Source of the DNA: Clonostachys chloroleuca
Taxonomy: Eukaryota > Ascomycota > Sordariomycetes > Hypocreales > Bionectriaceae
Length of the DNA: 64,000 nucleotides
Assembly (NCBI GenBank): GCA_037952775.1
Contig: JBANAY010000004.1
Location: 14,756,001-14,820,000 of the forward strand
Direction of reading: 5' to 3'
The stretch's first letter is position 1. Each line of letters opens with the position of its first letter. Positions 33,011-44,774 of the stretch are shown here, one piece after another. The translations under genes and the position numbers were made by a program. The notes under the pieces are model-generated. The model searched no databases and was not told the DNA's origin. It saw only the letters and a list, made by a program, of their open reading frames with translations.

Positions 33011-33851
33011 CTAGTGTTTACCTATTTGCCGAATCATAATTATGTCATCTACATCTGTCCCCTCGAAATTGTTCTTGGTCATCAAACTTGAGTATAACGA
33101 GAAGCCGAAACTTTCCATCGTCTCTAGAAGCTGCAGTAACTTGAGAGGCGTATTCACAGTATCCTCACCAGATGGTGACCATGGAAAGCCCTTGACCTTT
33201 ATTTCAAAATGGTCCTTTGTGAGCTCATTACTGCTCACGGCGCGGCCGAATGGCTTCAGCAAAGCGACCCTGATTTCTTGGGAGGGCGGTTCCAAGAATA
33301 ATAGCCTATCATGGCTATCAAATGAGATGTGAATCCATTCACATTTCGGTGGTGGTGTGTTTTGCCGGCGAAAAGCAAGAACATCTGGCAAAGGTGTTAG
33401 AGAGAGATATGACCCAGCTGAACGATGAGAGAGAACAACCTTTGTTTCCCGGTTTTCGAAGATCTACTGCAGAATCCAACACCCATCCCATGTTGTACAA
33501 CGCCTCCAACGATTTCTTGACGAGACGTGAAGTATCATCAGGGCCCAGGGAGCCATCAACGCCTCGGTACCAAGGATAGCCATTCAGCTTGAACTCACGT
33601 GATTGGCCGTAATCGCGGACTTCCTGTATTCCTATGGGCCACGCTGTTTTAAGGAAACCTTGAACGCTCGTCACGGTGTCCGCTGGGAAATTTATGAGGC
33701 GGATCCGGTCGTGTTGGTTAAGAGTGACGCAAGCAAACTTAGCAGAAAAGGTGTCATGATATGAGTTATTTTGTTGCGATGGGCCAGGCTTTCCTTGAGT
33801 AGCTTGCTCGTAGGAAGGGGGCTGATAATCGTCTGTGGCAGGATTTCCCAT
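33011..33851 (-). CDS. Hypothetical protein with two tandem copies of one domain
   Basis: Exons 33851-33440 and 33384-33011 (intron GTTGTT..CCAG, phase 1) give 261 residues. After a Pro/Gln/Ser-rich N-terminus (YQPPSYEQATQGKPGPSQ) the protein has two related units of about 100 residues. The first contains HDRIRLINFP, REFKLNGYPW and LEALYNMGWVLDS. The second contains HDRLLFLEPP, FEIKVKGFPWSPSG and LETMESFGFSLYSS. The shared pattern is HDR, then a Phe-x-(I/L)-K-(V/L)-x-G-(F/Y)-P-W strand, then a Leu-rich helix and a hydrophobic strand. I do not recognise a named domain. There is no signal peptide or membrane segment, so it is probably cytosolic or nuclear. Confidence 0.72.
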
Positions 33852-35070
33852 GGCGATGGCAAATGGCAGCTTATCTACGATTTAGGGCTTACTCTGGAGG
33901 ATGGAGAGGTTGATGTTCTTTTTGACGCATTGGTCCATGCTGAGACTTGCTGAAAAAGCGAGCGCGTTTGATACGTTTGATACGGCTCTCTCTTGAAGTT
34001 TAGGCACACTTCTCTTCCTCGTGCCCAAAACTCGATTACGGCAGGATGACACGGGTTACGCCTGGTTTACTCTGACAAACCGACACACCGACTGAGTCTA
34101 ATTGGCTTGGGCGTAATTTACTGTCCTTCAGCCACTGCTTATTATAGTACATCCCCGTTGTTTTAAACTTACATCGGGGATTACAATATACGCCGGGTAT
34201 CTTTTCGGGTACACTTTCGGGCATCTTAGTTTTATCGCGTAATAATAGGCCCATCTAATAAAAGAATTTCAGGAGCTAGAAAGACTATAAATTCTTGAAG
34301 ATAAATAGGCGCTATTCTCGCTACTCAAATAAGCTTAATATACTTGACAAAAGCCATACCTCTAAATCAAGTAATATGTTTTGATTTGCCTCAATCCTCA
34401 AAAGTATATTACTTCAACAATGAAATACTCAGAAGGTATAGACTAATTTATCTCTTATAAGTTTAGGGAATTGCTTGTATATAATTACGAGTAACGTGCC
34501 TTCCATACGTTGTGTAGGTAGATTTCAGAGTCTCGTTTTCGTTCAAGTCCAGGAGCTTTCAATTGCATGGCAACACCAGATTCATGGGAAAATTATCAAA
34601 GAACATTGATTTTCATTTCTCTGAGCGAGCTGGGATGACACCAACTTAGATCCAGTTTTCTTGTCACATCAACCTGCCATTGGATCCCGGAGCACGTGAG
34701 ACTGTGAGATTGACAACTCCCTAACGGAGAGGCTCATTCACGTGCATCCAGCTCGCTAAGACGATTCAAATAAGCACATTACTCTTCAGCTACCCCGCTC
34801 AGAAAGAAATCGAATGTCTGGGGGATTTTCTTGGCGACAATATGGGGTATGAGGATGGATGCAGGGTAATCGCATCTCCAGACCCCGGTTCAGGTTCAGC
34901 CTCAAGGCACACGTGAAACCCACCTAGGCTTCAATCGGTGAAGGATCTGACACCTGGCCATCTTTTCATCCTTTGCCAACACAAGATCCAGGGGCTGGCT
35001 GAGCCAGTGTTTGCGATAACCAAGGGAAACCGCAACACCAGCCTCAATTCCCCGGCCACCAGCAGACGAT
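33852..35070. other. Intergenic region, partly AT-rich
   Basis: 1.2 kb between divergent genes. The part from about 34,100 to 34,500 is AT-rich and resembles worn transposon sequence, but no element can be delimited. The minus-strand frame at 34036-34254 has no motif. Confidence 0.45.
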
Positions 35071-36324
35071 ATGCGATATCGCAAAGCTCAGGCGCGCGGC
35101 GCTTCATCTCCCAAGCTTAGCTCAGACGAAAGTGGACTGATTAGGGGCGCTAAACACAGGCGGAATGCCAGTCTATCCTCGATCTACGGAGGCTTATTTT
35201 CTCGGGCGCTCCCGGAGAACGTCCTGTGCTCGGGCGTCGATGACAGCGATGACGAGGTGGAGAGCCAGCGCCGATCTCTCGCCATTGACAAGTACCTGGA
35301 TACTGAGCGGGAGGAGCGCAAACGCCGCCTCAACATCATAGCGATTGGCTCCTGCGAGCAGAAACGTATACTGTGGAAGCAGATGCGATTGAGGGTGCAC
35401 CCACTCCGGCTGGATGAGCAGGGTCCCCTCTGCGCGGACGTAAAGAAGACCGTACTGGATGTAGCAATTCGGTGTCTAAAAATGGCCCTTGACGAACTGG
35501 AGGGGATCGAAGCCTCACATATCCGGCTAAATGAAGACGCCATAGCTTCAATCAGGGAGCTCCTTCACGAGATTGACGCTTTTATGGAGTATGATGAGAC
35601 AGCGGCAGCAGAGTTGGTCCTCCAAATTGCTCGGGGATCCAAGTTCAACGACCAGCTTGACGCCCACCGAATCAGTTTTCCAGCTGTGCAGCGCCTGGTT
35701 CTTGATGATAAATGCCCTTCATTTCTGGCCTGCACGTGCACGGATGATCAGGATATCATGGAAGTCCTGGAGCGTGTGTTTTCGCCCGGTTATCGCGCTA
35801 CCGAGCATGACTGGTTTCACTTCGAGAAGCCTTACCACGGAGTATTCGTCCGAGAAATACAAATCGAGGAAGGTGACAAAATCTTAAACTTCATCGACCT
35901 TTATAATCGTGCCGAAAGGAAGAGATGGGTCCATGTATTTGAGGACCTTGCCGCATTGGTTTTTGTTGCGGATCCATCACGATACGACGTTACTCTTGAG
36001 GACGAATGTAGGCCTCTTGATGAGTCTTTACTCTTGTTTGACTCCATAATCAACTCTAACTGGTTGAGACACACACCAGTTGTGCTGGTATTGTCGAATT
36101 TGGCCGCCTTTTGGAAGAAGTTGGAAACACGCCCCCTCTCCGAGGTATATGGCCAATACAAGGGCATAAATGACCAAGCCGCCTTGGATTTTATCACAGA
36201 AAAGTTTAAGAGTCTCAATCGCACAGGGAAGCAAGTTCGCATATATCACTCTCGGGGGTTGGGGTTGACAATCAGTATGGATTTCTCGATCTTCTGGAAG
36301 CAGCAATCGGTATTTAGGTCATAG
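35071..36324 (+). CDS. G-protein alpha-subunit-like protein lacking GTPase motifs
   Basis: A single exon gives 417 residues. The body follows heterotrimeric G-alpha architecture. LNIIAIGSCEQKRILWKQMRL (residues 88-107, split here only for reference) takes the place of the P-loop and alpha-1, and an alpha-helical insert follows. ERKRWVHVFEDLAALVFVA (282-300) matches the segment after switch II, and PLDESLLLFDSIINSNWL and PVVLVLSN match later strands. The nucleotide-binding residues are gone: the P-loop lacks GK-S/T, switch II DVGGQ is DLYNR with no catalytic Gln, and the NKxD position reads SNLA. The Arg-x-Thr of switch I survives (242-244). The C-terminal receptor-contact helix is not recognisable. 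The N-terminus is basic and serine-rich with no Gly2. Probably a pseudo-GTPase; role unknown. Confidence 0.75.
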   Translation: MRYRKAQARGASSPKLSSDESGLIRGAKHRRNASLSSIYGGLFSRALPENVLCSGVDDSDDEVESQRRSLAIDKYLDTEREERKRRLNIIAIGSCEQKRILWKQMRLRVHPLRLDEQGPLCADVKKTVLDVAIRCLKMALDELEGIEASHIRLNEDAIASIRELLHEIDAFMEYDETAAAELVLQIARGSKFNDQLDAHRISFPAVQRLVLDDKCPSFLACTCTDDQDIMEVLERVFSPGYRATEHDWFHFEKPYHGVFVREIQIEEGDKILNFIDLYNRAERKRWVHVFEDLAALVFVADPSRYDVTLEDECRPLDESLLLFDSIINSNWLRHTPVVLVLSNLAAFWKKLETRPLSEVYGQYKGINDQAALDFITEKFKSLNRTGKQVRIYHSRGLGLTISMDFSIFWKQQSVFRS

Positions 36325-36741
36325 GAAGCGAAAGAATCAAGTCCCTTTTGTTCAGCTTTCAGGAAAGACTTGGGGGTCTTGTCTATAATCACCAGGCTGA
36401 GTTTTCTCATCCCTGCGGCTAGTTGGATGCCACTTCTCAGCATCTTTTGTTATCCCGATGAGTGGCCTTTCGGTTTTGTTCATATTGATTGTAATATATT
36501 GCCTGAATCTCTTCTTACAAGCGGCAGGAATTGATGGTGTTATCACACGACAGCGAGAGGAGTCCTTATATTTAGCTCTCTACCATGAGATAAACTCCAT
36601 GTTTTTTTTTTCTAAGAAAATTACCGCACCATACCCATCAAAAATCAAGAATGCTACCAGGAAGTTAGTGGGAGGTAGAGAGTAGAAAGATATGAAGCCC
36701 CCAAACGTTAATTAGTTGATAGGGATGTATAACAGTTCGAA
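36325..36741. other. Intergenic region
   Basis: 417 bases between the convergent G-alpha-like gene and the secreted protein gene. There is a run of T at 36602-36611. I see no gene. Confidence 0.5.
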
Positions 36742-37317
36742 CTAACTATAATGAATTTCCAATCCCGCCATTGATGGATCCCACGAGACGAAGTCATCGT
36801 CATACACCCCAACAAGTTCATAGGCCTCAACTGTACCGGGCGCCTTACAATCGGTTTCCTCCGTTAGATAGCTGTCATATGTAGCATCCCAACGCGCAAA
36901 ATCCTCCAAGCAAGCTGAAAGACGCCCAATATGTTTATCGCGCTGATTGCCAGGCGGCCACCCTGAGGCGAAATCTGGAGCAGGACCAAGGCTCGAGAAG
37001 AGGTCAATTTTACCGCTTCCGCTCACTGAAGCTGTGGAATCAAGATAGAATGCAAAGAAGCATTTCTTCCCGGCCACTTCGGGTGGATACGTAAAGGTTA
37101 GGAGAGTGGTGGTATCTTGACCCCCATCGCTAGGGAATTTGGACACCACACCAGCCGGAGCAAGAGCGATAGAGCCAGTGCCAGTGTTGTATAACCCTAC
37201 TTTAGAAGGCTTGAAGAAATCGAAGAAATCAGGGGGACCATCATTGGTTCCTAGCGGGCTTGCTGCTACGCAGCCACTACCCATGAGTGTAACCAGGATG
37301 ATATCTGAGAAAAGCAT
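36742..37317 (-). CDS. Secreted protein, But2 C-terminal-like
   Basis: A single exon of 191 residues starts at ATG 37317; the frame extends upstream only through a TTG. A signal peptide (MLFSDIILVTLMGSGCVA) precedes the mature protein. The pattern LTFTYPPEVAGKKCFFAFYL followed by a Ser/Gly strand (SVSGSGKIDLFSSL) resembles the fungal But2 C-terminal domain seen in many secreted proteins of unknown function. Cysteines are few (one in the signal region, three later), so it is not a typical cysteine-rich effector. Family assignment is from pattern only. Confidence 0.65.
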   Translation of the reverse strand: MLFSDIILVTLMGSGCVAASPLGTNDGPPDFFDFFKPSKVGLYNTGTGSIALAPAGVVSKFPSDGGQDTTTLLTFTYPPEVAGKKCFFAFYLDSTASVSGSGKIDLFSSLGPAPDFASGWPPGNQRDKHIGRLSACLEDFARWDATYDSYLTEETDCKAPGTVEAYELVGVYDDDFVSWDPSMAGLEIHYS

Positions 37318-39524
37318 CTTAGGAGGAGAGGAACAACAGCAAATTCCTCTGATCAACGCTAGTAGATTGACAATTAACTTAATTTGACAGATTTGATATG
37401 TAGCCTGTAGGCTAAGTAGCTAACGGTGGGAAGACGAAGGTGATGTTAACGAACCAGATGGAAGAGACGAAGAACTTTATCCTTCAGAAAAGATGTGACT
37501 CTGCGCATAAAAGGTCAGAATGGATGATTGGCTTGGATGGGTACTTCTGAAGGGGTGGCATCCATTATTGTCGTTGATGCAACATTCCTAACTGAGACAG
37601 CGTGGCTATCATAGATTAAAAAGTCCTCGCTGGATATTAAATCACGTTCAAAATCAAGGATCAGTGCCAAGGATTATTAAGACAGTCAGGAGTGTCAGCT
37701 GAGGCTGTAGAGGGGTTTGCTAAAGAATGAGCATGAGGAATTATGTGGCCTTTGTTGTATAATTCTGGCAGTACCAATATCTTGCTATTCAACGATATAC
37801 ACATCTTCGTATATAGAGTAACTACGATTCTCGCGTACTAAAAATATATATGGCGTCAACGTCCATGATAACCTTGCGATGTAATTTTGTCAAGACTCTA
37901 GTTCGTCATATGGCTTCTCCTTGAGAACGTAGAAAATATCTAGTTCTTGATCGAGATCATCTTGTGAGAGCATGGCTGGCACGATTGTCTCAGACAATAG
38001 ATTCCAATGCAGATGCAGACGTTAAAGGGATGAATGTCAACGACCAGTTGCTCTCAAATGTCATCCCTGGTTGGGTAAGCATGTAAACCATTAAAATTAC
38101 AGGCATAATGACACTTGCCTAATCTCAGGAATGATCTCTTCGTGCTGTTTGTTCATGATGGCCCCGTGAGCAAATGACGACTGTCTGAAAACTGCTCATA
38201 TGCTCGACGTTTCCCTCTGTACCTAGGAGAAATGACCATCTCATAGATCTGATGCATTTGGTATCCTGGCTTGGAAACCGCGCTTATAAACTGTGAAGGA
38301 TCATCTGAATGGGATGAAAGCGGCAGGGTCGGACAAGCATGTCTTGTTGGAGAAGTTTTGCAAAGTGGGCAACACCGGTGTCGGGAAAGGGCATCTTTAT
38401 AACGATCCGTACATGCCAAACGTCGAAGAGTTCCTGGACGAATTCCGCCTCGAGGGCGATAAGAAGTACAGAAAACTCCATGGCATGTACTAGCGAGATA
38501 CTTATGCAAGGCTCATAGCGTCAGAATGCTTTTACGAGGCTGTTCTCGTAATCGTACCTCATCACACCCCCTGGTTGAAGTAATAGCCGTCATACGACGT
38601 TCATTTTCTTGCCTTGCCTAAATCTCTCTCGTGAGATTAACCGAGGCACAGCACAAAAGCGCCAATTGGAGAGCCAGCCAGGCCTTGCCATGGACAAACT
38701 AGCAGTTCATCTGAATACCGTAATCTTTGAAAGATCAATTTGAAACCACCTACGAGCAAACTCACAAACCCACGCCTACCTTAGCTCCGTATCTTAGAAG
38801 AAATGCACAATAAAACCCAACACATTAAGTTCGGTTCAACCGTTTCGTATGGCTCCCTTTGATTTTTCAAACTTCAGCAGTTTGATGGTTGTAAAGCTTA
38901 GGCACCATCAGCACCGTCTTACATATTCTTGCAGGTCATGGAACGATACCGCGTTCCAGACACCCTTTGAGCCGGAGAAGAGTTATAAATACGTCATCGA
39001 TATTCCTACGTGGTCAACAACTTTCGGTATTGTCAAGAAAACGCTAAATGATCAATGACGCCAAGCTTGTCTGAAATCTTAGCCCGAAGCTACACTAGGT
39101 TTGGCGATGGAAAAATCGCCTTGGTGTGGCTGAATTGTCGAAGGGAACTAATAGTCTGGATTCCTGACAGAAATAGCGTATTGTAATGAGGTATTTATAT
39201 TGCCTTGCACTGATTGACCGGCCATTTGAAGGGAAGCTACAGTTGCTAGAGCAGAGTTTGGCTAGCGAGTAGGGGCGGCCTTCCGATCTGGCTATCGAAC
39301 GGAAGATCGACAAGTTGAATGTTTGGCACCCATCATGGCTGTGGCAAATTCGGCAAATAAGTGAACTAAAAGTGCTAGCTGAGGTCAGAATTACATATTC
39401 CCCGGACTGATAATTGGTTCAACTTCGATACAGTTACTCTACCCGACCCCTCACTCAACCCCAGATTCAGTGCAACTTCAACGATGCTCCAGGACCCAAA
39501 TTTCAACCTCGACAACAGCACAGA
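37318..39524. other. Intergenic region with unsupported short frames
   Basis: 2.2 kb without a supportable gene. The plus-strand frames at 38293-38493 and 38849-39058 have protein-like composition but no family I can name; the first may be the end of a lost gene. Part of the region (37,650-38,000) is AT-rich. Confidence 0.45.
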
Positions 39525-40791
39525 ATGAGTCCTAGGATCGCAATTGTCGGCGCGGGTCTTTGCGGCCTAACAATTTCCAGATTGTTGGAATGTAGAGGAA
39601 TCGATTTTGCTCTTTTCGAAAAGGGCGAGGAGGACAAGCATCTTCAGTGTGGGGGTGGTTCTGTCGACATATACAAAGACACTGGGCAGCGAGCGCTGCG
39701 AGAGGCCAACTTGCTGGATGAATTCCTCAAATACGCAAAGTTGGGCGACGACAAGCTCGCGATCTACGATAGACATGGAAAGAAGTGGGCTGAAGTCGGT
39801 GGCGACGACGAGCATATAGGTCAAGGGCCACCTCAGATTGACCTACTGGTACTGAAACAAATGCTTTTACAATCATTACCGAAAGATAGGATACACTGGG
39901 GTCATCGAATCAGTTCCGTGGAATTGGGTGCCAAGGGCAAACCGATCTTGAATTTCGCAGATGGATCAACAGGAGCTGGGTTTGATCTTGTGGTTGGCGC
40001 CGATGGTATTTGGAGCAGGGTGCGTCTATCGGTAAGGCGTTACACTCCTCATGAGAAAGACCCTCCCACTACTTCATGAGGTCTAACAGCGGCAGATAAC
40101 TTCATGCAAACCTCGATATTCGGGTAGATACTTCATCGAATCGGGGATAGGTCCCAACAATGCCATGTATCAGTACATCAAGTGCGAATTTGGCACCAAC
40201 GATACGGCGATTCTGGACGGTACAAAGCTAGTGATCATCCAGCGGCTAGGTGATGGATCTTATCGGCTCTACCTTGGTATTTCTGTTCCAGAAGATTTTC
40301 TCTTGATATCACCCGACCTGACAGACCTATCGAGAATACGGCGTCTGCTTCTCTCTCGAGAATTTTATGGAGGATGGGACGTGAAGCTGAAAAAGGTGAT
40401 CGAAAATTGCGAGAAATTTCATATTCGACCGCTCTATTTCTTCCCACCCGATGCCTTGGGCTGGGACTCTGTTCCGGGTCTCACACTAGCAGGAGATGCT
40501 GCCCACGCTTCGACTCCGTATGTGAATGAAGGGGTGAACTGCGCCATGGTGGATGCTCTTGCCCTTGTGTCCAAGATCGCTTCCCATGAGGCCGAGGGTC
40601 TGTACCAAGCTGTCCGAAAATACGAGGAGGCCATGTTTGTTCGAGGCAGAGATTTGATTACAGAGAGTCAGAAACAAGGTGAATTGATGTCCCACGAGGA
40701 TGGTCCAAATGCGTATCTGCAAGCTATCCAGTTGGGAGCTATGGAGGGGGATGGGCCAGCAGGTTTCCATCGACAAGTCGTGTACTGTTGA
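39525..40791 (+). CDS. FAD-dependent monooxygenase (TetX/salicylate hydroxylase-like)
   Basis: Exons 39525-40031 and 40096-40791 (GTAAGG..GCAG, phase 0) give 400 residues. The ATG at 39525 starts MSPRIAIVGAGLCGL, which places the GxGxxG FAD motif at residues 9-14. The middle motif is GADGIWSRVR (DG motif, about 160), and the second FAD motif is LAGDAAHASTPYVNEGVN (about 300). This is the arrangement of class A flavoprotein monooxygenases, which hydroxylate aromatic or polyketide substrates with NAD(P)H and O2. Length is normal. No biosynthetic backbone gene is nearby, so it may act in degradation or detoxification; substrate unknown. Confidence 0.88.
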
Positions 40792-41232
40792 ATGGGTGGT
40801 TGGCCTGTTTCTCGGCAGCAGAGCAATAAAGTGCACGACGGCCGTGTTATATGGATATAGGAGAAAATAACTAAGAGCACGAAAGTAGCTATTCGAAGGC
40901 AACAAAATAATACTCGCATCGCCAGTCAATGTGTGGGCAGAGAGGTTGCCGAACACTTAGTTCTTGAGCTTAGTAGGAGTGAAGAAGAAACAATGTTATT
41001 AGAATTTTTCCCAGGTTCTATATTCTATATGCATTGATTAAACGCAACGGAGGTGGTATAGTAGATCTATATATGCGGCTTGGACGTTGAAAGTATTGTC
41101 ATTTCGCCAGCTAGTCCAATATGGTAGCATTATTTCTTCATTTTAAGAAACTCAAAAAGTAACGCAGAACCAGTCAGCGACTTTTTTTTGAGTGTGACAA
41201 AATCTGAAGCACAGTGAGATACTGTACTAGCC
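40792..41232. other. Intergenic region
   Basis: 441 bases between convergent genes; no gene or clear signal is seen. Confidence 0.5.
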
Positions 41233-43647
41233 TCAAATAGCCAGCAAAATGGTGAGTGTCATGACAATGAGGCTGATTGGAGTGAGCTGAAGGAGATGCC
41301 CTGATGAATCGTCGTCTTTCTGGTTCTGATCTCCCCCACCACTGCTGCTGTTTGGAGAGTTATCCGCCTTGCTGATATTTGTCTGATTCGCATTCTGCCA
41401 TATTGTAGAGTACGAAAAGCCCGGACTGTCAGTGATGGTATCATTAACCCGAGATCCGGGCCCATCGATTGACCCGGAGACGCAGACCGACTCATCACCA
41501 CTGGCGTACTTGGCGGCAGCACTCCAAAGTCGTGTGATGTCGTGGACCATATCACGAGTCCAGAATAAACGACAGTTGGCAGCCTCGTAGACAAACTGGC
41601 GGGGTGTCTCAGGGCTGCTAGGAAAGACAGTGTCGAGAATATTAACCCCAGCACTGCTGCCGACCACAAATGGCGCCTTATCCAGAGGCGGGAGCAGGTT
41701 TGAGAGATCCTCACTCGTGATGTTGAGGCCCTTCATCTGTTTGTTGGTAAAGCCGTGGGCGAAATTGCGCACCATTTCAGTCGAATCACTGATGAAGGAG
41801 AGATCTCGCACGTTGCTGCCTCGAGTGCCCGATGTAGCTTGCATCGGGCTGTTTTGCGGGATTCCGCCGACGACAACGCTCTTTACACCGGCACCGGTCT
41901 TCATCAAGCTAGCGAACACAAAGCAGGCTATTTCACTACGTTAACAATCGGCTATTAAAACGGATTGTGAAGACTTACTAGAGGCGCAAACACCATCGGT
42001 GAGCAGGACGATATCTTCGGCCTTGAATGGTGGTGAGGTATCGTCGCGTCTGGCAATATTGAAGCCATCAGCGTTGTACTCGTATTGCCCGTTGTTTGTG
42101 AAAGAGTCGTAATGGATCGTCACTGGGCCATAGAACTCATCGAATGAAGCCCACTTAGCATTGCCAGGTTTGCGGAAATAATCGGCGTTGAAAACTCTGT
42201 TGTTGGTGTATTCATCCGTGACTACAGAGACAGTGCTGGAGTTAAACAGCTTATTCTTGTTCATGGTGATTCCCGTCACGAAACGTCCGTAAGTAAGCAG
42301 TTCGGGCACAGCGCGAGCTCTGAATAGATGGGATGGCCTTGTTGAGGGGAAGAACATGTTGAAGATGTCAAAGGCAAGGGGCAGCTGACCTCCTCCATTG
42401 CCGGACAGATCGACGACGACCTTTTTCACGCCAGCCTTCTTGGCCTTTGTGATGAAATCAGACACCGCTGTTCTGTAAGAAGCGAGACTGGCACCGTCTG
42501 CTTTGCGAAAGCCTGGTAAACTGAGGACACCAACCGAGTCATTCGTTAAAACGTAACCAGAGACGACACCGCCGAGCCCAAATTGGACCTGAGTGACGAT
42601 TGGATTGGTGGGGTAGCCGACGTAGGTCTTGTTGGACGTTGTAACTGAGGCTGACAGGGTGACCTCCGTAGCCTGAACCGTTTTCGAGCTCTCATCAATG
42701 GCCTTGACCACAAACTCGTCATCGTCATACTCTGAATTGAGCACTCGGCCTTGATAGATAGCCTCGGCGTCGAAAAACTTGGCTTTGGTCAGATTGGTGC
42801 TGGAGCCTGCCATGTATGCCCATTCGAAAGTGGTCCCATTGGCGAACTTCCCACGGAGTGACGGACCATTGTAAACCTGTGTGGCCTGAAAGTGATTGAA
42901 TGCCACAGAAGCCGATGACTTGTGGCCTGTTTTCCCAAGGACACTGGCAGAGCTCTGCATCAATCGGTTCCAGGCGGCGTGAGGATCAACAACGGTGGTC
43001 GGATCACTGCGCTCTTCAAGGTACGTCTGAAGATATGTAAAGACGGACTTGTCATTGAATTCGACAATTGGTGATGCGTTTTGTATTTCATTGATAATGT
43101 CAGAGTAGGCGTAAACCTGTGGAAGTTCCCGGCCGTCGGGTGAGACAGAAATAATTGACTCGTTGAGCGACCAGGTAAACAGACCAAGAATACCCGCACT
43201 GTACGTAAAATGGCCATCATGGGCATCGCGGATAATGCTGCGGATATCCAATTCCAGCTCGTACTGGTTGGTGTAGTTCTTGTTCCCAATCTTGGTCTTG
43301 ATTTCGTCGAACTGGCCCATGACATCCACAGGCAGCTGCTGGTATGACTTGGGAGGATCCTTGAGGTAAGCAATTGAGGTCTGGAAAGAGAAATACCTCT
43401 TGAGGACATCAATCATCGTGGAGGCGGCATCATTATCGATCGGCACAGAAGTAATGCATTCGTATGCCGTCTCGGCGTCGAACCCCACCAGGAACTTCTG
43501 GTCGCTGGTGTAGTCCAGCTTGACACCAGCCCGAGCCTCGACCTGCTGCTTCGCGACCTGCCGACATGGGTTCGTGTCCTGCTGCGCCCCTGAGAATGGG
43601 AGGATGGCTACCAACGAGGCCGTCACCAGCAGCCCCTTCCAGTTCAT
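41233..43647 (-). CDS. Secreted, probably GPI-anchored peptidase S41-family protein
   Basis: Exons 43647-41979 and 41927-41233 (GTAAGT donor, ATAG acceptor, phase 1) give 787 residues. The ATG at 43647 is preferred over the upstream in-frame extension because it gives a clean signal peptide (MNWKGLLVTASLVAILPFSG). The S41 (tail-specific protease) core is visible: GVLSLPGF, VVDLSGNGGG and, across the intron, DGVCASTCFVFASLMK with the candidate nucleophile Ser. Several NxS/T sites fit an extracellular protein. The C-terminus is Ser/Gly/Asp-rich and then hydrophobic (LLQLTPISLIVMTLTILLAI), as in GPI-anchored proteins. Fungal members are cell-surface proteases of unclear substrate. This is the last gene before the AT-rich transposon block. 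Confidence 0.85.
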
Positions 43648-44582
43648 TGTGGAGAGATGACTTGGGAGACAGAATTGACGCGGAGGGTGTAGCGAGGGAG
43701 GTAGAAGAAAAGGGCGGAGCAAAGGACGTGACACGAAATTGCGTCAATACGAGCCAGTCGCTGGCTTGTTTCACCTACCTGCAAGCGAATATGTGGGCGC
43801 AGATCGATCAACAGCCCTCCCCTGCATCAAGTCACGCAGCCTGACACGTGGCTGTGCGCTGACTCCTTACCAGGAGTGTTGACCATAGTTCAGCTAAGAT
43901 GCTGCAGGCTTATTCTCTTTTGCTTGGGCTGATAAAAGACCGCGAGGCTCAGTCTTGATGAGAGATCCCTCGATTCTATTCAAAGCATGTGCCAATCTGT
44001 TGCCTAGTGATATACGCCAAGATTACATTACTGCATTATCTCAAAAAGCTTGTAATCTTAGCAACCTGGTTTTAGTCCCTGGTTTGCGGATTATATAACT
44101 ATAAATAACTTATAAGTATTATCAGACCGAGATATTATAGAGTTTAAACCTACTAACTAAAGAGCTACGATCTATTTAAATAAGAAATATTTTATTATAT
44201 AAAAAAAATTATTATATAATCTCTGATTTAGTTTTTTAATAGATATTAATAATTAATAATTAGCTATGACTTTTTTAAATATTTTATAATAATAATTAAT
44301 TTACTATAGTTTTAAATATTATTAACTTATTATAAATAAAGAATATTATTATAAGTATTATATAATATACTCTACTTTTTCTACTAATTATAATAAAAAT
44401 ACTCTAGATTATTAATAAGCCTTATAATCTAATAGTAAACTTACTCTAAATTATTTATAAGCTATTATAAGTTCTTTAATATATATATATATATTTATTT
44501 CTATAATATAATACTTCTTTAGATAGTTATTAATATAATTATTTATATTTTTATTAGAACTAGCTTTATAATATTTATATAT
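43648..44582. other. Boundary between gene region and AT-rich transposon block
   Basis: Composition changes from mixed to strongly AT-rich at about 44,050-44,100. From there CA and TG dinucleotides become rare and TA dominates, the mark of RIP. The first 450 bases are normal intergenic sequence upstream of the S41 gene. Confidence 0.7.
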
Positions 44583-44774
44583 TATAACAGTTTAAGTAAC
44601 TTATATAAAATAGAGTTTAGGGTAGATCAGGATATAACTAATCAGAGTATTATTCTAAGTAGTATAATTAGATTATTATAAGCTATATAATATAAGTTAC
44701 TATTAATATATAAATATTATAGAGCTAGTTCTAATAAAGATATAGATAATTATATTAATAACTATCTAAAGGAA
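44583..44774. mobile_element. Left part of an older LTR, split by the outer retrotransposon
   Basis: This segment matches the 5' half of the 377-bp LTR that begins at 44775 (same order of blocks such as AACTAATCAGAG and ATTATAGAGCTAG). It stops exactly at the AGGAA duplication. The matching right half resumes at 63199 after the second AGGAA. It is mutated in the RIP manner. Confidence 0.7.

Noticed and set aside
38293..38493. Plus-strand frame encoding a charged 66-residue peptide
   Set aside because: Composition looks coding and it could be the tail of a lost gene, but I found neither upstream exons nor a family.
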